Positions 6,623-12,845 of a stretch of DNA of 12,845 nt are shown here, piece by piece. Numbering within the stretch: position 1 is the stretch's first letter; each line of letters begins with the position of its first letter. The notes below the pieces were generated by a model. The model worked only from the letters and a program-made list of their open reading frames with translations. It searched no databases and had not been told where the DNA came from. The stretch is from an uncultured Devosia sp. (GTDB lineage Bacteria > Pseudomonadota > Alphaproteobacteria > Rhizobiales > Devosiaceae): the NCBI GenBank assembly GCA_913775215.1, contig CAJYKO010000336.1:1-12845 (forward strand), in the 5' to 3' direction. The translations under genes were made by a program, and so were the position numbers.

Positions 6623-7006
6623 ATGCCGTTTCGTGGGCGGAACATGACGAGGGAAGTGGGCGCCGCTTTAGCGGTCCTTGCCCTTTACGTCCTCGTTCTT
6701 CTCGCCCCGCTGCATCAGGCGGCAGGCCTGCAGCGCGATCTTGCAGCGCTCGGCCATCCGGCCTGGGACCAGTTTTCGGTCTGTGCCAGCCTTTCGCGCG
6801 CCGATCCCGGGGAGCGTCCCGCCCCGATCAAATGCGCGGCTTCCGGCATCGGGCACAATGCCTTGCCACCGCCGGCTGCACCGGCCATTTCGCTCGGCAC
6901 GGAGCGCATTGCCGGCATCGTTATCTATCGCGATTTCGAAGAGCTCTTCGAGCAGCGCGTCGAACGCGCAACGGCACAGCCAAGAGCCCCGCCGCACCAG
7001 GTCTGA
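6623..7006 (+). CDS. Small single-helix membrane protein, possibly DUF2946-like
   Basis: 127 aa. One hydrophobic helix at about 11-30 ('EVGAALAVLALYVLVLLAPL') serves as signal anchor or uncleaved signal, followed by a periplasmic tail with Cys54, Cys71 and His78 and the stretch 'GHNALPPPAAPAI'. The 'FSVCA...C...LPPPAAP' pattern resembles DUF2946 proteins, which often sit beside copper genes, but the match is by eye and weak. The ATG has GGGAG five to six bases upstream. It is the first gene of a plus-strand set with YcnI (66 bp downstream) and CopCD, which supports a copper-linked role. If the DUF2946 idea is wrong, it is simply an uncharacterised membrane-anchored protein. The C-terminal half is Arg/Glu-rich ('YRDFEELFEQRVERA') and may be helical. 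Confidence 0.7.
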   Translation: MPFRGRNMTREVGAALAVLALYVLVLLAPLHQAAGLQRDLAALGHPAWDQFSVCASLSRADPGERPAPIKCAASGIGHNALPPPAAPAISLGTERIAGIVIYRDFEELFEQRVERATAQPRAPPHQV

Positions 7007-7072
7007 CCCCTTTTGTCCCTGCTGCGCCTTATGCAGCTGGGGTGCTTTTCAGACCTTTTTCGGAGATCCAAA

Positions 7073-7597
7073 GTGATCCTCTCGTTCTCGCGCGCCCTTC
7101 TTGCCGCAACTCTCGTTCTCGCCGCAACGCCGGCTTTTGCCCATTCCACCCTCGAGGTCCAGGAAGCCAAGATCGGCTCGACCTATAAGGCCGTTCTCCG
7201 CGTGCCCCATGGTTGCGGCACCGAGGCCACCAACACCGTCCGCGTCCAGATCCCGGAAGGTTTTTACAATGTCAAACCCATGCCCAAGGCAGGCTGGGAT
7301 CTTGAAACCGTCACCGGCCCCTATGAGGGGAGCTATGACAATCACGGTACGACCGTGACCGAGGGCGTCAAGGAAATCGTCTGGTCCAACGGCAACCTGC
7401 CCAATGAGTGGTATGACGAGTTCGTCTTCCGCGGCACCTTCGCCAACAGCCTCGAACCCGGCCGCTTCTATTTTCCGGCCATCCAGGAATGCGCCAATGG
7501 CGAAGAGGCCTGGATCGATGTCACGGGCGATGAAAACGCCGAAATGCCAGCGCCGAGCCTCGAGCTCTTGCCGGCAGACGCCAAGACTGGCCACTGA
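7073..7597 (+). CDS. YcnI family secreted copper-binding protein (DUF1775)
   Basis: 174 aa with a clear Sec signal peptide, 'RALLAATLVLAATPAFA', cut before His24, so the mature chain starts HSTLEV. YcnI of Bacillus binds Cu(II) through this new N-terminal histidine (a mono-histidine brace), with a Glu and a Trp also involved; Trp147 in 'EAWIDV' is a candidate here. The family signature 'VPHGCGTEATNTVRVQIPEG' is present at 44-63, and Cys48 and Cys140 may form a disulphide. I chose the GTG at 7073 because it follows CGGAG by seven bases and puts the signal peptide at the true N-terminus; the frame opens earlier (TTG 7013), but those residues are not signal-like. It acts in the periplasm, probably passing or sequestering copper together with the CopC-CopD protein encoded next. 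Confidence 0.9.
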   Translation: MILSFSRALLAATLVLAATPAFAHSTLEVQEAKIGSTYKAVLRVPHGCGTEATNTVRVQIPEGFYNVKPMPKAGWDLETVTGPYEGSYDNHGTTVTEGVKEIVWSNGNLPNEWYDEFVFRGTFANSLEPGRFYFPAIQECANGEEAWIDVTGDENAEMPAPSLELLPADAKTGH

Positions 7598-7604
7598 CCC
7601 TATC

Positions 7605-7635
7605 AAGGAGGCGCTTCGGCGCCTCCTTTCCTTTC
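7605..7635 (+). terminator. UUCG-loop intrinsic terminator or attenuator between ycnI-like gene and copCD
   Basis: AAGGAGGCGC (7605-7614) and GCGCCTCCTT (7619-7628) form a perfect 10-bp stem around a TTCG tetraloop, the most stable RNA loop type, followed by TCCTTTC. It begins 8 bases after the ycnI stop and ends about 17 bases before the CopCD start. The U-run is broken by cytosines, so it may only partly terminate and set the ratio of the two products, or protect the upstream message from 3' decay. Confidence 0.8.
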
Positions 7636-7645
7636 AGGAGCCAGC

Positions 7646-9226
7646 ATGAATCCTTTTAGATTTTTCACCCGGCTAATGGCTGGGCTGGCGATGCTTTGCG
7701 CGCTGGCAGCGCCAGCCTTGGCCCATGCCCAGTTGCTGAGCTCGGAACCGGCAAGCAATAGAATTGTGCAAGAGGCGCCGGAGACGATTGCCCTCAAGTT
7801 CAACGAGGCTGTTTCCCCGCTCTCGATCACCCTGATCGATCCCATGGGCCAAAAGACCGATCTGACCGGGCAAAGCCTTGGCGGGGAAACCGTCACGATC
7901 AGCCTGCCGCAAAATCTCGGCACGGGAACGCATGTACTGTCCTGGCGTGTCGCCTCGATCGATGGGCATCCGGTCGGGAGCGCGCTGGTTTTTTCGGTTC
8001 GTGCGGCAACGACGCCAGCATCTGCCCTTGAGGCCGACCGGGCGACGGCCATTGCGCTTTGGGCCAGCAAGGCACTGCTGTTCCTTGCCCTCTTCATCGG
8101 CCTCGGCGGCGTCTTTTTCAGACTGGTCGCACCGGTCCCCCGAAAACTCGAAGAGATCATGATCGGGATGGTGAGCGGAGGCCTCGTGCTGGCGCCACTT
8201 TCACTTGGTCTTCATGGGCTCGACGCGCTGGGCCAGCCGCTGACTGGCCTATCTAGTCTTGCACCGTGGCAGGCCGGATTTTCGACATCCTATGGCGTCA
8301 CAGTTTTGGTTTTGGTGGCCGGTTTTGTCTTCGGCCTTTTAGCAATGCGGCTAGATGATGGGCGCGCTGCCAGGGGCTTTGGGACTGTCGCCGTCCTCTT
8401 GGGCGCCTTGTCACTGAGCTTGAGCGGGCACGCCGGGGCAGCAGAGCCGCAATGGCTGACGCGTCCGGCAGTCTTTCTCCATATTGCCAGCATCCTGTTC
8501 TGGGTTGGCGCCCTTATCCCGCTTTTCGTGCTGTTCTCGAGCCGGGCGGACGAGGCCGACCGGGCCCTAAGGCAGTTTTCGCGGGTAATTCCAGTGCCCG
8601 TCGCGGCACTGGTTCTGTCCGGGGCGACGCTGGCGACTATCCAGATGGGTGCGCCTGGAGCCGCATGGCTTTCACCCTATGGCTATATTCTTGGCGCCAA
8701 GCTTCTGCTTTTGCTTGGGCTTTTTGCGCTCGCGCTGTCGAACCGACTAAGGCTGACCGAGCCGGCGCTGGCCGGGGCGGAAGGATCGCGCAAGCAGCTT
8801 CGGCGTTCGATCTTCGTTGAGATTTTTATCGTCGTGGTCATTCTGGGTCTCGCGGCCAGCTGGCGATTTACGCCGCCACCGCGCGCCCTAGCCGAAATGC
8901 CCTTGGCCGAGCCGATCCATGTGCATGCGATGAATAGCGCGGTGATGGCGGATGCCACTTTGACGGGAGCGCCGGGCAGTGCCGGACTTACCATCAGGCT
9001 AACGGATATCAATTATGGCGCCATAGAAGCCCAGTCGGTCACGGCAATCCTGTCTTCGGAAACCTTGGGGATCGCGCCGATCCGGCGGGATGCCGAAGAG
9101 ACAGATGGGGAATGGGTCGTTGGGGATCTTGCCGTTCCGCTGGCGGGGCAATGGACGCTGACCCTCGAAATTCGGCTTACCCGCTTCAGCCTTGCCAAGA
9201 TCGCGGCAGATTTCGAGGTGCCGTAG
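7646..9226 (+). CDS. CopC-CopD fusion protein, copper transport/homeostasis (YcnJ-like)
   Basis: 526 aa. A signal peptide (about 1-26, 'LAMLCALAAPALA') is followed by a periplasmic CopC domain (27-120) whose mature N-terminus is His27 in 'HAQLLSSEPASN'. Asp106 and His108 in 'SIDGHPVGSALVF' complete the CopC Cu(II) site of N-terminal His plus DxH. The CopD part (about 135-405) has eight predicted membrane segments with histidines His190, His262 and His279 as possible copper ligands. The C-terminal 411-526 is a periplasmic YtkA-like beta domain ending 'GQWTLTLEIRLT..', as in YcnJ. The protein probably moves copper across the inner membrane or supplies it for periplasmic enzymes. The ATG follows AGGAG by five bases. 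A strong hairpin separates it from the YcnI gene upstream, and a bidirectional terminator follows. No copper-responsive operator is recognisable. Confidence 0.94.
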   Translation: MNPFRFFTRLMAGLAMLCALAAPALAHAQLLSSEPASNRIVQEAPETIALKFNEAVSPLSITLIDPMGQKTDLTGQSLGGETVTISLPQNLGTGTHVLSWRVASIDGHPVGSALVFSVRAATTPASALEADRATAIALWASKALLFLALFIGLGGVFFRLVAPVPRKLEEIMIGMVSGGLVLAPLSLGLHGLDALGQPLTGLSSLAPWQAGFSTSYGVTVLVLVAGFVFGLLAMRLDDGRAARGFGTVAVLLGALSLSLSGHAGAAEPQWLTRPAVFLHIASILFWVGALIPLFVLFSSRADEADRALRQFSRVIPVPVAALVLSGATLATIQMGAPGAAWLSPYGYILGAKLLLLLGLFALALSNRLRLTEPALAGAEGSRKQLRRSIFVEIFIVVVILGLAASWRFTPPPRALAEMPLAEPIHVHAMNSAVMADATLTGAPGSAGLTIRLTDINYGAIEAQSVTAILSSETLGIAPIRRDAEETDGEWVVGDLAVPLAGQWTLTLEIRLTRFSLAKIAADFEVP

Positions 9227-9232
9227 GCCACG

Positions 9233-9275
9233 AAAAGCCCCGCCCTTTTGTGAAGGGGGGGCGGGGCTGTTTTTT
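9233..9275. terminator. Strong bidirectional intrinsic terminator between copCD and padR
   Basis: AGCCCCGCCC (9236-9245) pairs perfectly with GGGCGGGGCT (9259-9268). On the plus strand the stem is followed by G and six Ts, and on the minus strand by TTTTCG. It lies 6 bases past the CopCD stop and 8 bases past the end of the converging PadR gene, so it serves both. Confidence 0.92.
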
Positions 9276-9283
9276 AGTCTCGA

Positions 9284-9985
9284 TCAGAGATCGACATCGT
9301 CCTCAGCGAGGCCTTCGACGTCGGCTGCGGCGCGGCGGAGGATTTCGGCGGCGCGGCGCTGGTGGTCTTCGGAGCCGTGGCGGGCTTTCTTGATGGCGCC
9401 CTTGAGCGCTTTGCGGGCCTCGTCGAGTTCGGGCACGGCATCATGAAGCGGCCGATCTTCGTGGTGATGGTGGCGCGGATGCGGCGGCTCCTGACCTTCG
9501 CCAGGGCGCCCGCCAAAGGGCCAGTCGGCCCGGACGAACTCGCGGAACCGGTTGAACTGTTCGCCGGTGCGCGCGAGGAAATCGAGCGTCGAGGCGACGG
9601 CGTCGCGGTTTTCCCCGAGATGGGTCCGGCCCTCGTCGGTGATCGTATAGAGCTTCTTATTGCCCTCGGCGGACGAGGTGACGTAGCCGGCTTCCTCAAG
9701 ATAGGTCAGGGCCGGGTAGACGATGCCGGGGCTCGGGGAATAAACGCCGTTTGAGCGCTCTTCGATGGCCTTGATCAGGTCATAGCCGTGCCGCGGTTGC
9801 TGCTCGATGAGATAGAGGGCGACGAGGCGGACATCGCCCGAGGCCAGCATACGCCCGACGCGGATATTGCCGCCCCACTGGCCGAGATCTTCGTCGCCGA
9901 GATTTTGCTGCACCTTGCCCCAGCCGCGACGGGCCATCTGCTCAAAGCGCCGCCAGTTGGGTTCTCCATTACGCCAAGTTGACAT
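9284..9985 (-). CDS. PadR family transcriptional regulator with His-rich C-terminal segment
   Basis: 233 aa. The PadR winged-helix domain spans about 45-125: 'ASGDVRLVALYLIEQQPRHGYDLIK' opens it, then 'SPSPGIVYPALTYLEEAGYVTS' gives the recognition helix and wing, and 'KLYTITDEGR' closes it. The N-terminal 44 residues are Trp/Gly/Arg-rich. The tail has 'HPRHHHHEDRPLHDAVP' (169-185), six histidines plus acids, a possible Ni, Zn, Fe or Cu site, then a long C-terminal helix ('LDEARKALKGAIKKA..') likely used for dimerisation. His-rich PadR proteins such as E. coli YqjI sense nickel/iron, but there the His-rich part is N-terminal. I chose the ATG at 9985 (GGAGA six bases upstream) over an ATG at 10051 that lies within the upstream palindrome. 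No divergent target gene is adjacent. Confidence 0.9.
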   Translation of the reverse strand: MSTWRNGEPNWRRFEQMARRGWGKVQQNLGDEDLGQWGGNIRVGRMLASGDVRLVALYLIEQQPRHGYDLIKAIEERSNGVYSPSPGIVYPALTYLEEAGYVTSSAEGNKKLYTITDEGRTHLGENRDAVASTLDFLARTGEQFNRFREFVRADWPFGGRPGEGQEPPHPRHHHHEDRPLHDAVPELDEARKALKGAIKKARHGSEDHQRRAAEILRRAAADVEGLAEDDVDL

Positions 9986-10044
9986 GATGTGTCTCCGATA
10001 TGTTTTCAAAGCCCGTAAGGAGGAGATCGGGGTGCAGGCAGTGG

Positions 10045-10068
10045 CTTTCAAGATATATCTTATGAAAG
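10045..10068. promoter_or_regulatory. Palindromic operator candidate upstream of padR
   Basis: A perfect 12-bp palindrome, AAGATATATCTT (10050-10061), is flanked by CTTTCA on the left and TGAAAG on the right, making a near-symmetric 24-bp site in an otherwise GC-rich region. It lies 60-83 bases upstream of the PadR start and overlaps the only A/T-rich promoter-like stretch, with TTACAA at 10076-10071 on the minus strand as a weak -35. PadR proteins commonly repress their own genes through such sites; binding here is inferred. Confidence 0.55.
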
Positions 10069-10108
10069 TTTTGTAAGGAGGGGGGTTCGGGATTTGGTGT
10101 GTAACGGA

Positions 10109-10230
10109 CGATCACCCTCCTAGCCTCCCCAATCTAGGGGGAGGTATCTGCCGGTGGTTGGGTGAAATTTGTGCCACAAACGCAATGCAGCACCTCCCCC
10201 TTGATGGGGGAGGTTGGGAGAGGTGATCGG
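10109..10230. repeat. Inverted-repeat intergenic element with nested hairpins
   Basis: The two ends are inverted copies of about 37-39 bp: CGATCACCCTCC...AGGGGGAGGT (10109-10145) against ACCTCCCCC...GAGGTGATCG (about 10192-10229). Each arm also folds on itself, CCTCCCC-aatct-AGGGGGAGG on the left and CCTCCCCC-ttgat-GGGGGAGG on the right. The middle (about 46 bp) is not palindromic. Form and size resemble short MITE-like or RIME-like elements of Rhizobiales, but the sequence differs from the 1275-1413 element. It occupies most of the gap between the dehydrogenase stop and the PadR promoter and may act as the 3' end of the dehydrogenase transcript. Confidence 0.75.
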
Positions 10231-10244
10231 CAGATTGTTTCGCC

Positions 10245-12845
10245 TTAAGGCCGGCTGGCCCATTCTAAAAGGCTGGGGAGGCTCACGAACGGCACGCCGG
10301 CATGTTCGGTGAGGCCTGAAGCGCAGGTGGAGACGGTGGAGATGCCGAGGCTGCAATTGGCCGGGATGTCAGTGTGGACGCGGCGGGTGGCGTGGGCGTT
10401 CAGTTCGGGGATGAATAGGCCTTTGTCGCCGGCATAGCCACAGCAATTGATGGAGGAGAGCACGGCGATCTCGTCGGCGCAGGCGCGGGCGAGGGCTTCG
10501 GTCATCGGTTGCTCGGCAAGGCGCTGGGCGGAGCAGTTGTGGTGGACCGCAACGCTTTGAAGTTTTTGCGTGATCGTCAGGCGCGGCAGAATTTCGGCGA
10601 GGATGAATTGCGGAGAATCCGACACCGCGGCATCGCCGGGGAACTCGCGCAGATGTTTTGCGCAAGTCGAGGCGTCGGTGACGATCTTGAGGCGCCCGGC
10701 GTCGGAAAGGGAGGACAATTCGGATTTGAGGGCCTTGCCGACTTCGGCGGCTTGTTCGGGAAAACCCTTGGATTGAAAGGGCTGACCGCAACATTGGCCA
10801 GTCAGGTGCTCGGGCACGATGACATCGAAGCCGGCGCGCTCGAGAAGGGCGACCATGGCAGCGGGTGTGTCGAGGAGGCCGTGTTCGGTCTTGGGAGCGC
10901 CGAACATGCGACTGGGGCAGGCCGGGAAATAGACAACCGAAGGTCGACCGGTCTGGGTGATCGGAACGGGGAAGCCGGTCTTCTGGGGATTCTGGCGGGT
11001 TTCCGTGGGTTTTGGCGCGCCGGGGCCGTGGTGGAGGGCGCGGGAGACGCGGGGGACCCGCTTATTGGTCGCGCGGCGGGCGGTTTCGGTGATGGCTTCG
11101 ACTGCAGGCGCGGGAATGATGGTGCGCGCGGCATCGGCGATTGCCACGCCACCGCGCATGACCCTCTCGACCGTACCGCGATGATCTGCGGCAAAGCGCG
11201 CGACGGAATGCGCGGTGCTTGTGCGGCGGCGGGCGCGTTCGCCGAGGATGAGGGTGCCGGTTTCGATGCCGACGGGGCAGCGGATGGAACAAAGATTACA
11301 GGCGGCGCAGGTGTCCATGCCGGCATATTGGAAATCGGCGTCGAGGCGCGCGAGCCGGGCCGGGTCTTCGCCGGTCGAGCGGAGGCGGGCGCGTTCGCGG
11401 GTGACGGCGATGCGCTGGCGCGGGGTCAGCGTCATGTGATGGCTGGGGCAGGCGGGCTCGCAGAAACCGCATTCGATGCAGAGATCGACGACTTCGTCGG
11501 CGAGCGGCATGAGTTTGAGGTTTTTGACGTGGATTTTTGGATCGTCGTTGAGGAGCACGCCAGGATTGAGGAGGCGTTCGGGATCGAACAGGGCCTTGAT
11601 GCGATGCATGATCGCGTAGGCTTTCGAACCCCACTCGGCCTCGACGAAGGGCGCGATGGCGCGGCCGGTGCCGTGTTCGGCCTTGAGTGAGCCGCCATAG
11701 CGGCCGGAGACGAGGGTGCTCAGGGCCTGGTTGAACAGATCGAATTTCTCGGCAGCGCCGGGCTTGGAAAAATCGTCGCCCATCTGGAAGTGGAGATTGC
11801 CGGCGAGCGCGTGGCCAAAAATGACGGCGTCGGTATAGCCATGATCGTCGAGCATGGTGCGGAGATCGACGACGAATTCGGCAAGGCGCTCGATGGGGGC
11901 GGCGACATCCTCGGTGAGCATGATCGAGCCCTTGGGGCGGGCGGCACCGGCCGAAGTGAAAAAGCCTTTTCGGATATCCCAGAGGGCGTGGCTGCGATGT
12001 TCGTCGGTCGAGAGATCGATATGAGTTGCGCCGTGACGGGCCAGCAGCTCTTGCGTCTTTGCGACCTCGATGGCGAGCGTTTCCGCGTCAGGGGCGGTGA
12101 CGTCGATGAGGACGGCGGGGGAATCCGCACCAAGCCAAGGGAGAAGCGGCTGCATCGGGGGCAGGTGCTCGACCGTCGTCAGAGCGCGGCGTTCGATATA
12201 TTCGGCGGCGGTGACGCCAGTCGTGACCTGGACGCCGCCATTGGCCATTTCGATGATGGCGCGACCGGCCGATTGCGGATCTGGGAAGGGGACGAGGCCG
12301 GTGGCCTTGAAGGGATGCTCGGGGACGGTGTTGTAAGTGATCTCCGATACAAAGCCCAACGTGCCTTCGGAGCCGACCATGAGGTGGATCAGGATGTCGA
12401 GCGGGTCGTGATAGTCAACGAGGGCATTGAGCGAATAGCCGACGGTGTTCTTGATCCGGTACTTGTGGCGGATCAGGGCGACGAGTTCGGCATCGTCCAT
12501 GATCTCGTGGTGAAGATCATGGAGCGCGCGCAACATGCCGGCGTGGGAAACGCGAAACGCGTCGCGGCTGGCAGCATCGCCTGAATCGAGCATGGTGCCA
12601 TCGGTGAGTACGATCCGGAGGCGGGCCATGGTGTGATAGGTGTTTTGCGCAACACCGCAGCACATGCCCGAGGAGTTGTTGTTGACGACGCCGCCGATCT
12701 TGCAGGTGGCCTGCGAGGCTGGATCGGGCCCGATCTTCTTGTCGTAGGGTTTTAGAGCCTTGTTGGCTTCGGCGACGATGATGGCGGGGCCGAGGGTGAT
12801 TTTCTCGGCGCCGGGATGAATGTCGAGCTTGCGCCAGCCATCGCC
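10245..12845 (-). CDS. FAD-binding and (Fe-S)-binding dehydrogenase, D-lactate / D-2-hydroxyglutarate type (N-terminus missing)
   Basis: 866 residues are visible and the frame stays open to the right edge; comparison with relatives of about 950-1000 aa suggests roughly 100-150 N-terminal residues are missing. Beyond the first internal ATG (12665) the frame continues upstream as 'PDPASQATCKIGGVVNNNS', the FAD-binding (PCMH) core, so the gene does not start there. Then come 'GSEGTLGFVSEI', the FAD-oxidase C domain with 'GHALAGNLHFQM', and 'ERLLNPGVLLND'. Two [4Fe-4S] motifs follow: CIECGFCEPACP (about 11450-11485) and CAACNLCSIRCP (about 11275-11310). Last is a heterodisulphide-reductase-like Cys-rich region, 'FPACPSR', 'GQCCGQPF' and 'NCCGYAGDKG'. 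It is probably a membrane-associated enzyme feeding electrons from D-2-hydroxyacids to quinone or cytochrome. D-lactate versus D-2-hydroxyglutarate cannot be settled by eye. Confidence 0.92.
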   Translation of the reverse strand, partial: GDGWRKLDIHPGAEKITLGPAIIVAEANKALKPYDKKIGPDPASQATCKIGGVVNNNSSGMCCGVAQNTYHTMARLRIVLTDGTMLDSGDAASRDAFRVSHAGMLRALHDLHHEIMDDAELVALIRHKYRIKNTVGYSLNALVDYHDPLDILIHLMVGSEGTLGFVSEITYNTVPEHPFKATGLVPFPDPQSAGRAIIEMANGGVQVTTGVTAAEYIERRALTTVEHLPPMQPLLPWLGADSPAVLIDVTAPDAETLAIEVAKTQELLARHGATHIDLSTDEHRSHALWDIRKGFFTSAGAARPKGSIMLTEDVAAPIERLAEFVVDLRTMLDDHGYTDAVIFGHALAGNLHFQMGDDFSKPGAAEKFDLFNQALSTLVSGRYGGSLKAEHGTGRAIAPFVEAEWGSKAYAIMHRIKALFDPERLLNPGVLLNDDPKIHVKNLKLMPLADEVVDLCIECGFCEPACPSHHMTLTPRQRIAVTRERARLRSTGEDPARLARLDADFQYAGMDTCAACNLCSIRCPVGIETGTLILGERARRRTSTAHSVARFAADHRGTVERVMRGGVAIADAARTIIPAPAVEAITETARRATNKRVPRVSRALHHGPGAPKPTETRQNPQKTGFPVPITQTGRPSVVYFPACPSRMFGAPKTEHGLLDTPAAMVALLERAGFDVIVPEHLTGQCCGQPFQSKGFPEQAAEVGKALKSELSSLSDAGRLKIVTDASTCAKHLREFPGDAAVSDSPQFILAEILPRLTITQKLQSVAVHHNCSAQRLAEQPMTEALARACADEIAVLSSINCCGYAGDKGLFIPELNAHATRRVHTDIPANCSLGISTVSTCASGLTEHAGVPFVSLPSLLEWASRP

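Noticed and set aside
10509..11690. 393-codon plus-strand frame opposite the Fe-S flavoprotein
   Set aside because: Gly/Ala-rich shadow; the opposite strand encodes two intact [4Fe-4S] motifs and CCG domains.
12473..12665. ATG at 12665 as the start of the Fe-S flavoprotein
   Set aside because: The frame continues upstream with conserved FAD-domain residues (PASQATCKIGGVVNNNS), so this methionine is internal.

Overview
This is a GC-rich window from an alphaproteobacterial chromosome. The gene families and the Rhizobiales-style palindromic intergenic elements suggest Hyphomicrobiales, perhaps a Devosia-like organism; the taxon is an inference from gene content, not a database result. No rRNA, tRNA, CRISPR array, prophage or insertion sequence is visible. 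Nearly all space is taken by ten or eleven ordinary chromosomal genes in short, independently regulated blocks.

Block 1 (1-3535) is a carbohydrate-type catabolic operon with a divergent regulator. On the minus strand are a Gfo/Idh/MocA oxidoreductase (1434-2585), a DapA-like DUF993 aldolase/lyase (96-1265) and the first codons of a sugar phosphate isomerase/epimerase-type TIM barrel (1-99, leaving the window). A TetR regulator (2855-3535) reads the other way. The shared 269-bp gap holds two copies of GTTACTTAG, each beside a candidate promoter, so a single regulator may control both directions. The substrate cannot be read from the sequence. A 139-bp compound palindromic repeat sits inside this operon.

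Block 2 (3557-6493, minus strand) holds a YcaQ-type DNA glycosylase, an 86-aa protein of unknown function, and nicotinate phosphoribosyltransferase (pncB, NAD salvage). A hairpin lies just after pncB, so the three are probably not one simple operon.

Block 3 (6623-9226, plus strand) is a copper-handling set: a small one-helix membrane protein with Cys/His residues (possibly DUF2946-like), a secreted YcnI/DUF1775 copper-binding protein, and a CopC-CopD fusion with a YtkA-like C-terminal domain. A UUCG-loop terminator between the second and third genes should make CopCD expression lower than, or separate from, the first two. A strong bidirectional terminator ends the block.

Block 4 (9284-12845, minus strand) has a PadR-family regulator with a His-rich tail and a palindrome upstream that looks like an autoregulatory operator, a second palindromic intergenic element, and most of a large FAD/[4Fe-4S] D-2-hydroxyacid (D-lactate or D-2-hydroxyglutarate type) dehydrogenase whose N-terminus lies beyond the window.

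I do not see a clearly new biological system. The parts most worth checking are the DUF993/Gfo-Idh pathway with its putative operators, and the possibly metal-sensing PadR regulator.
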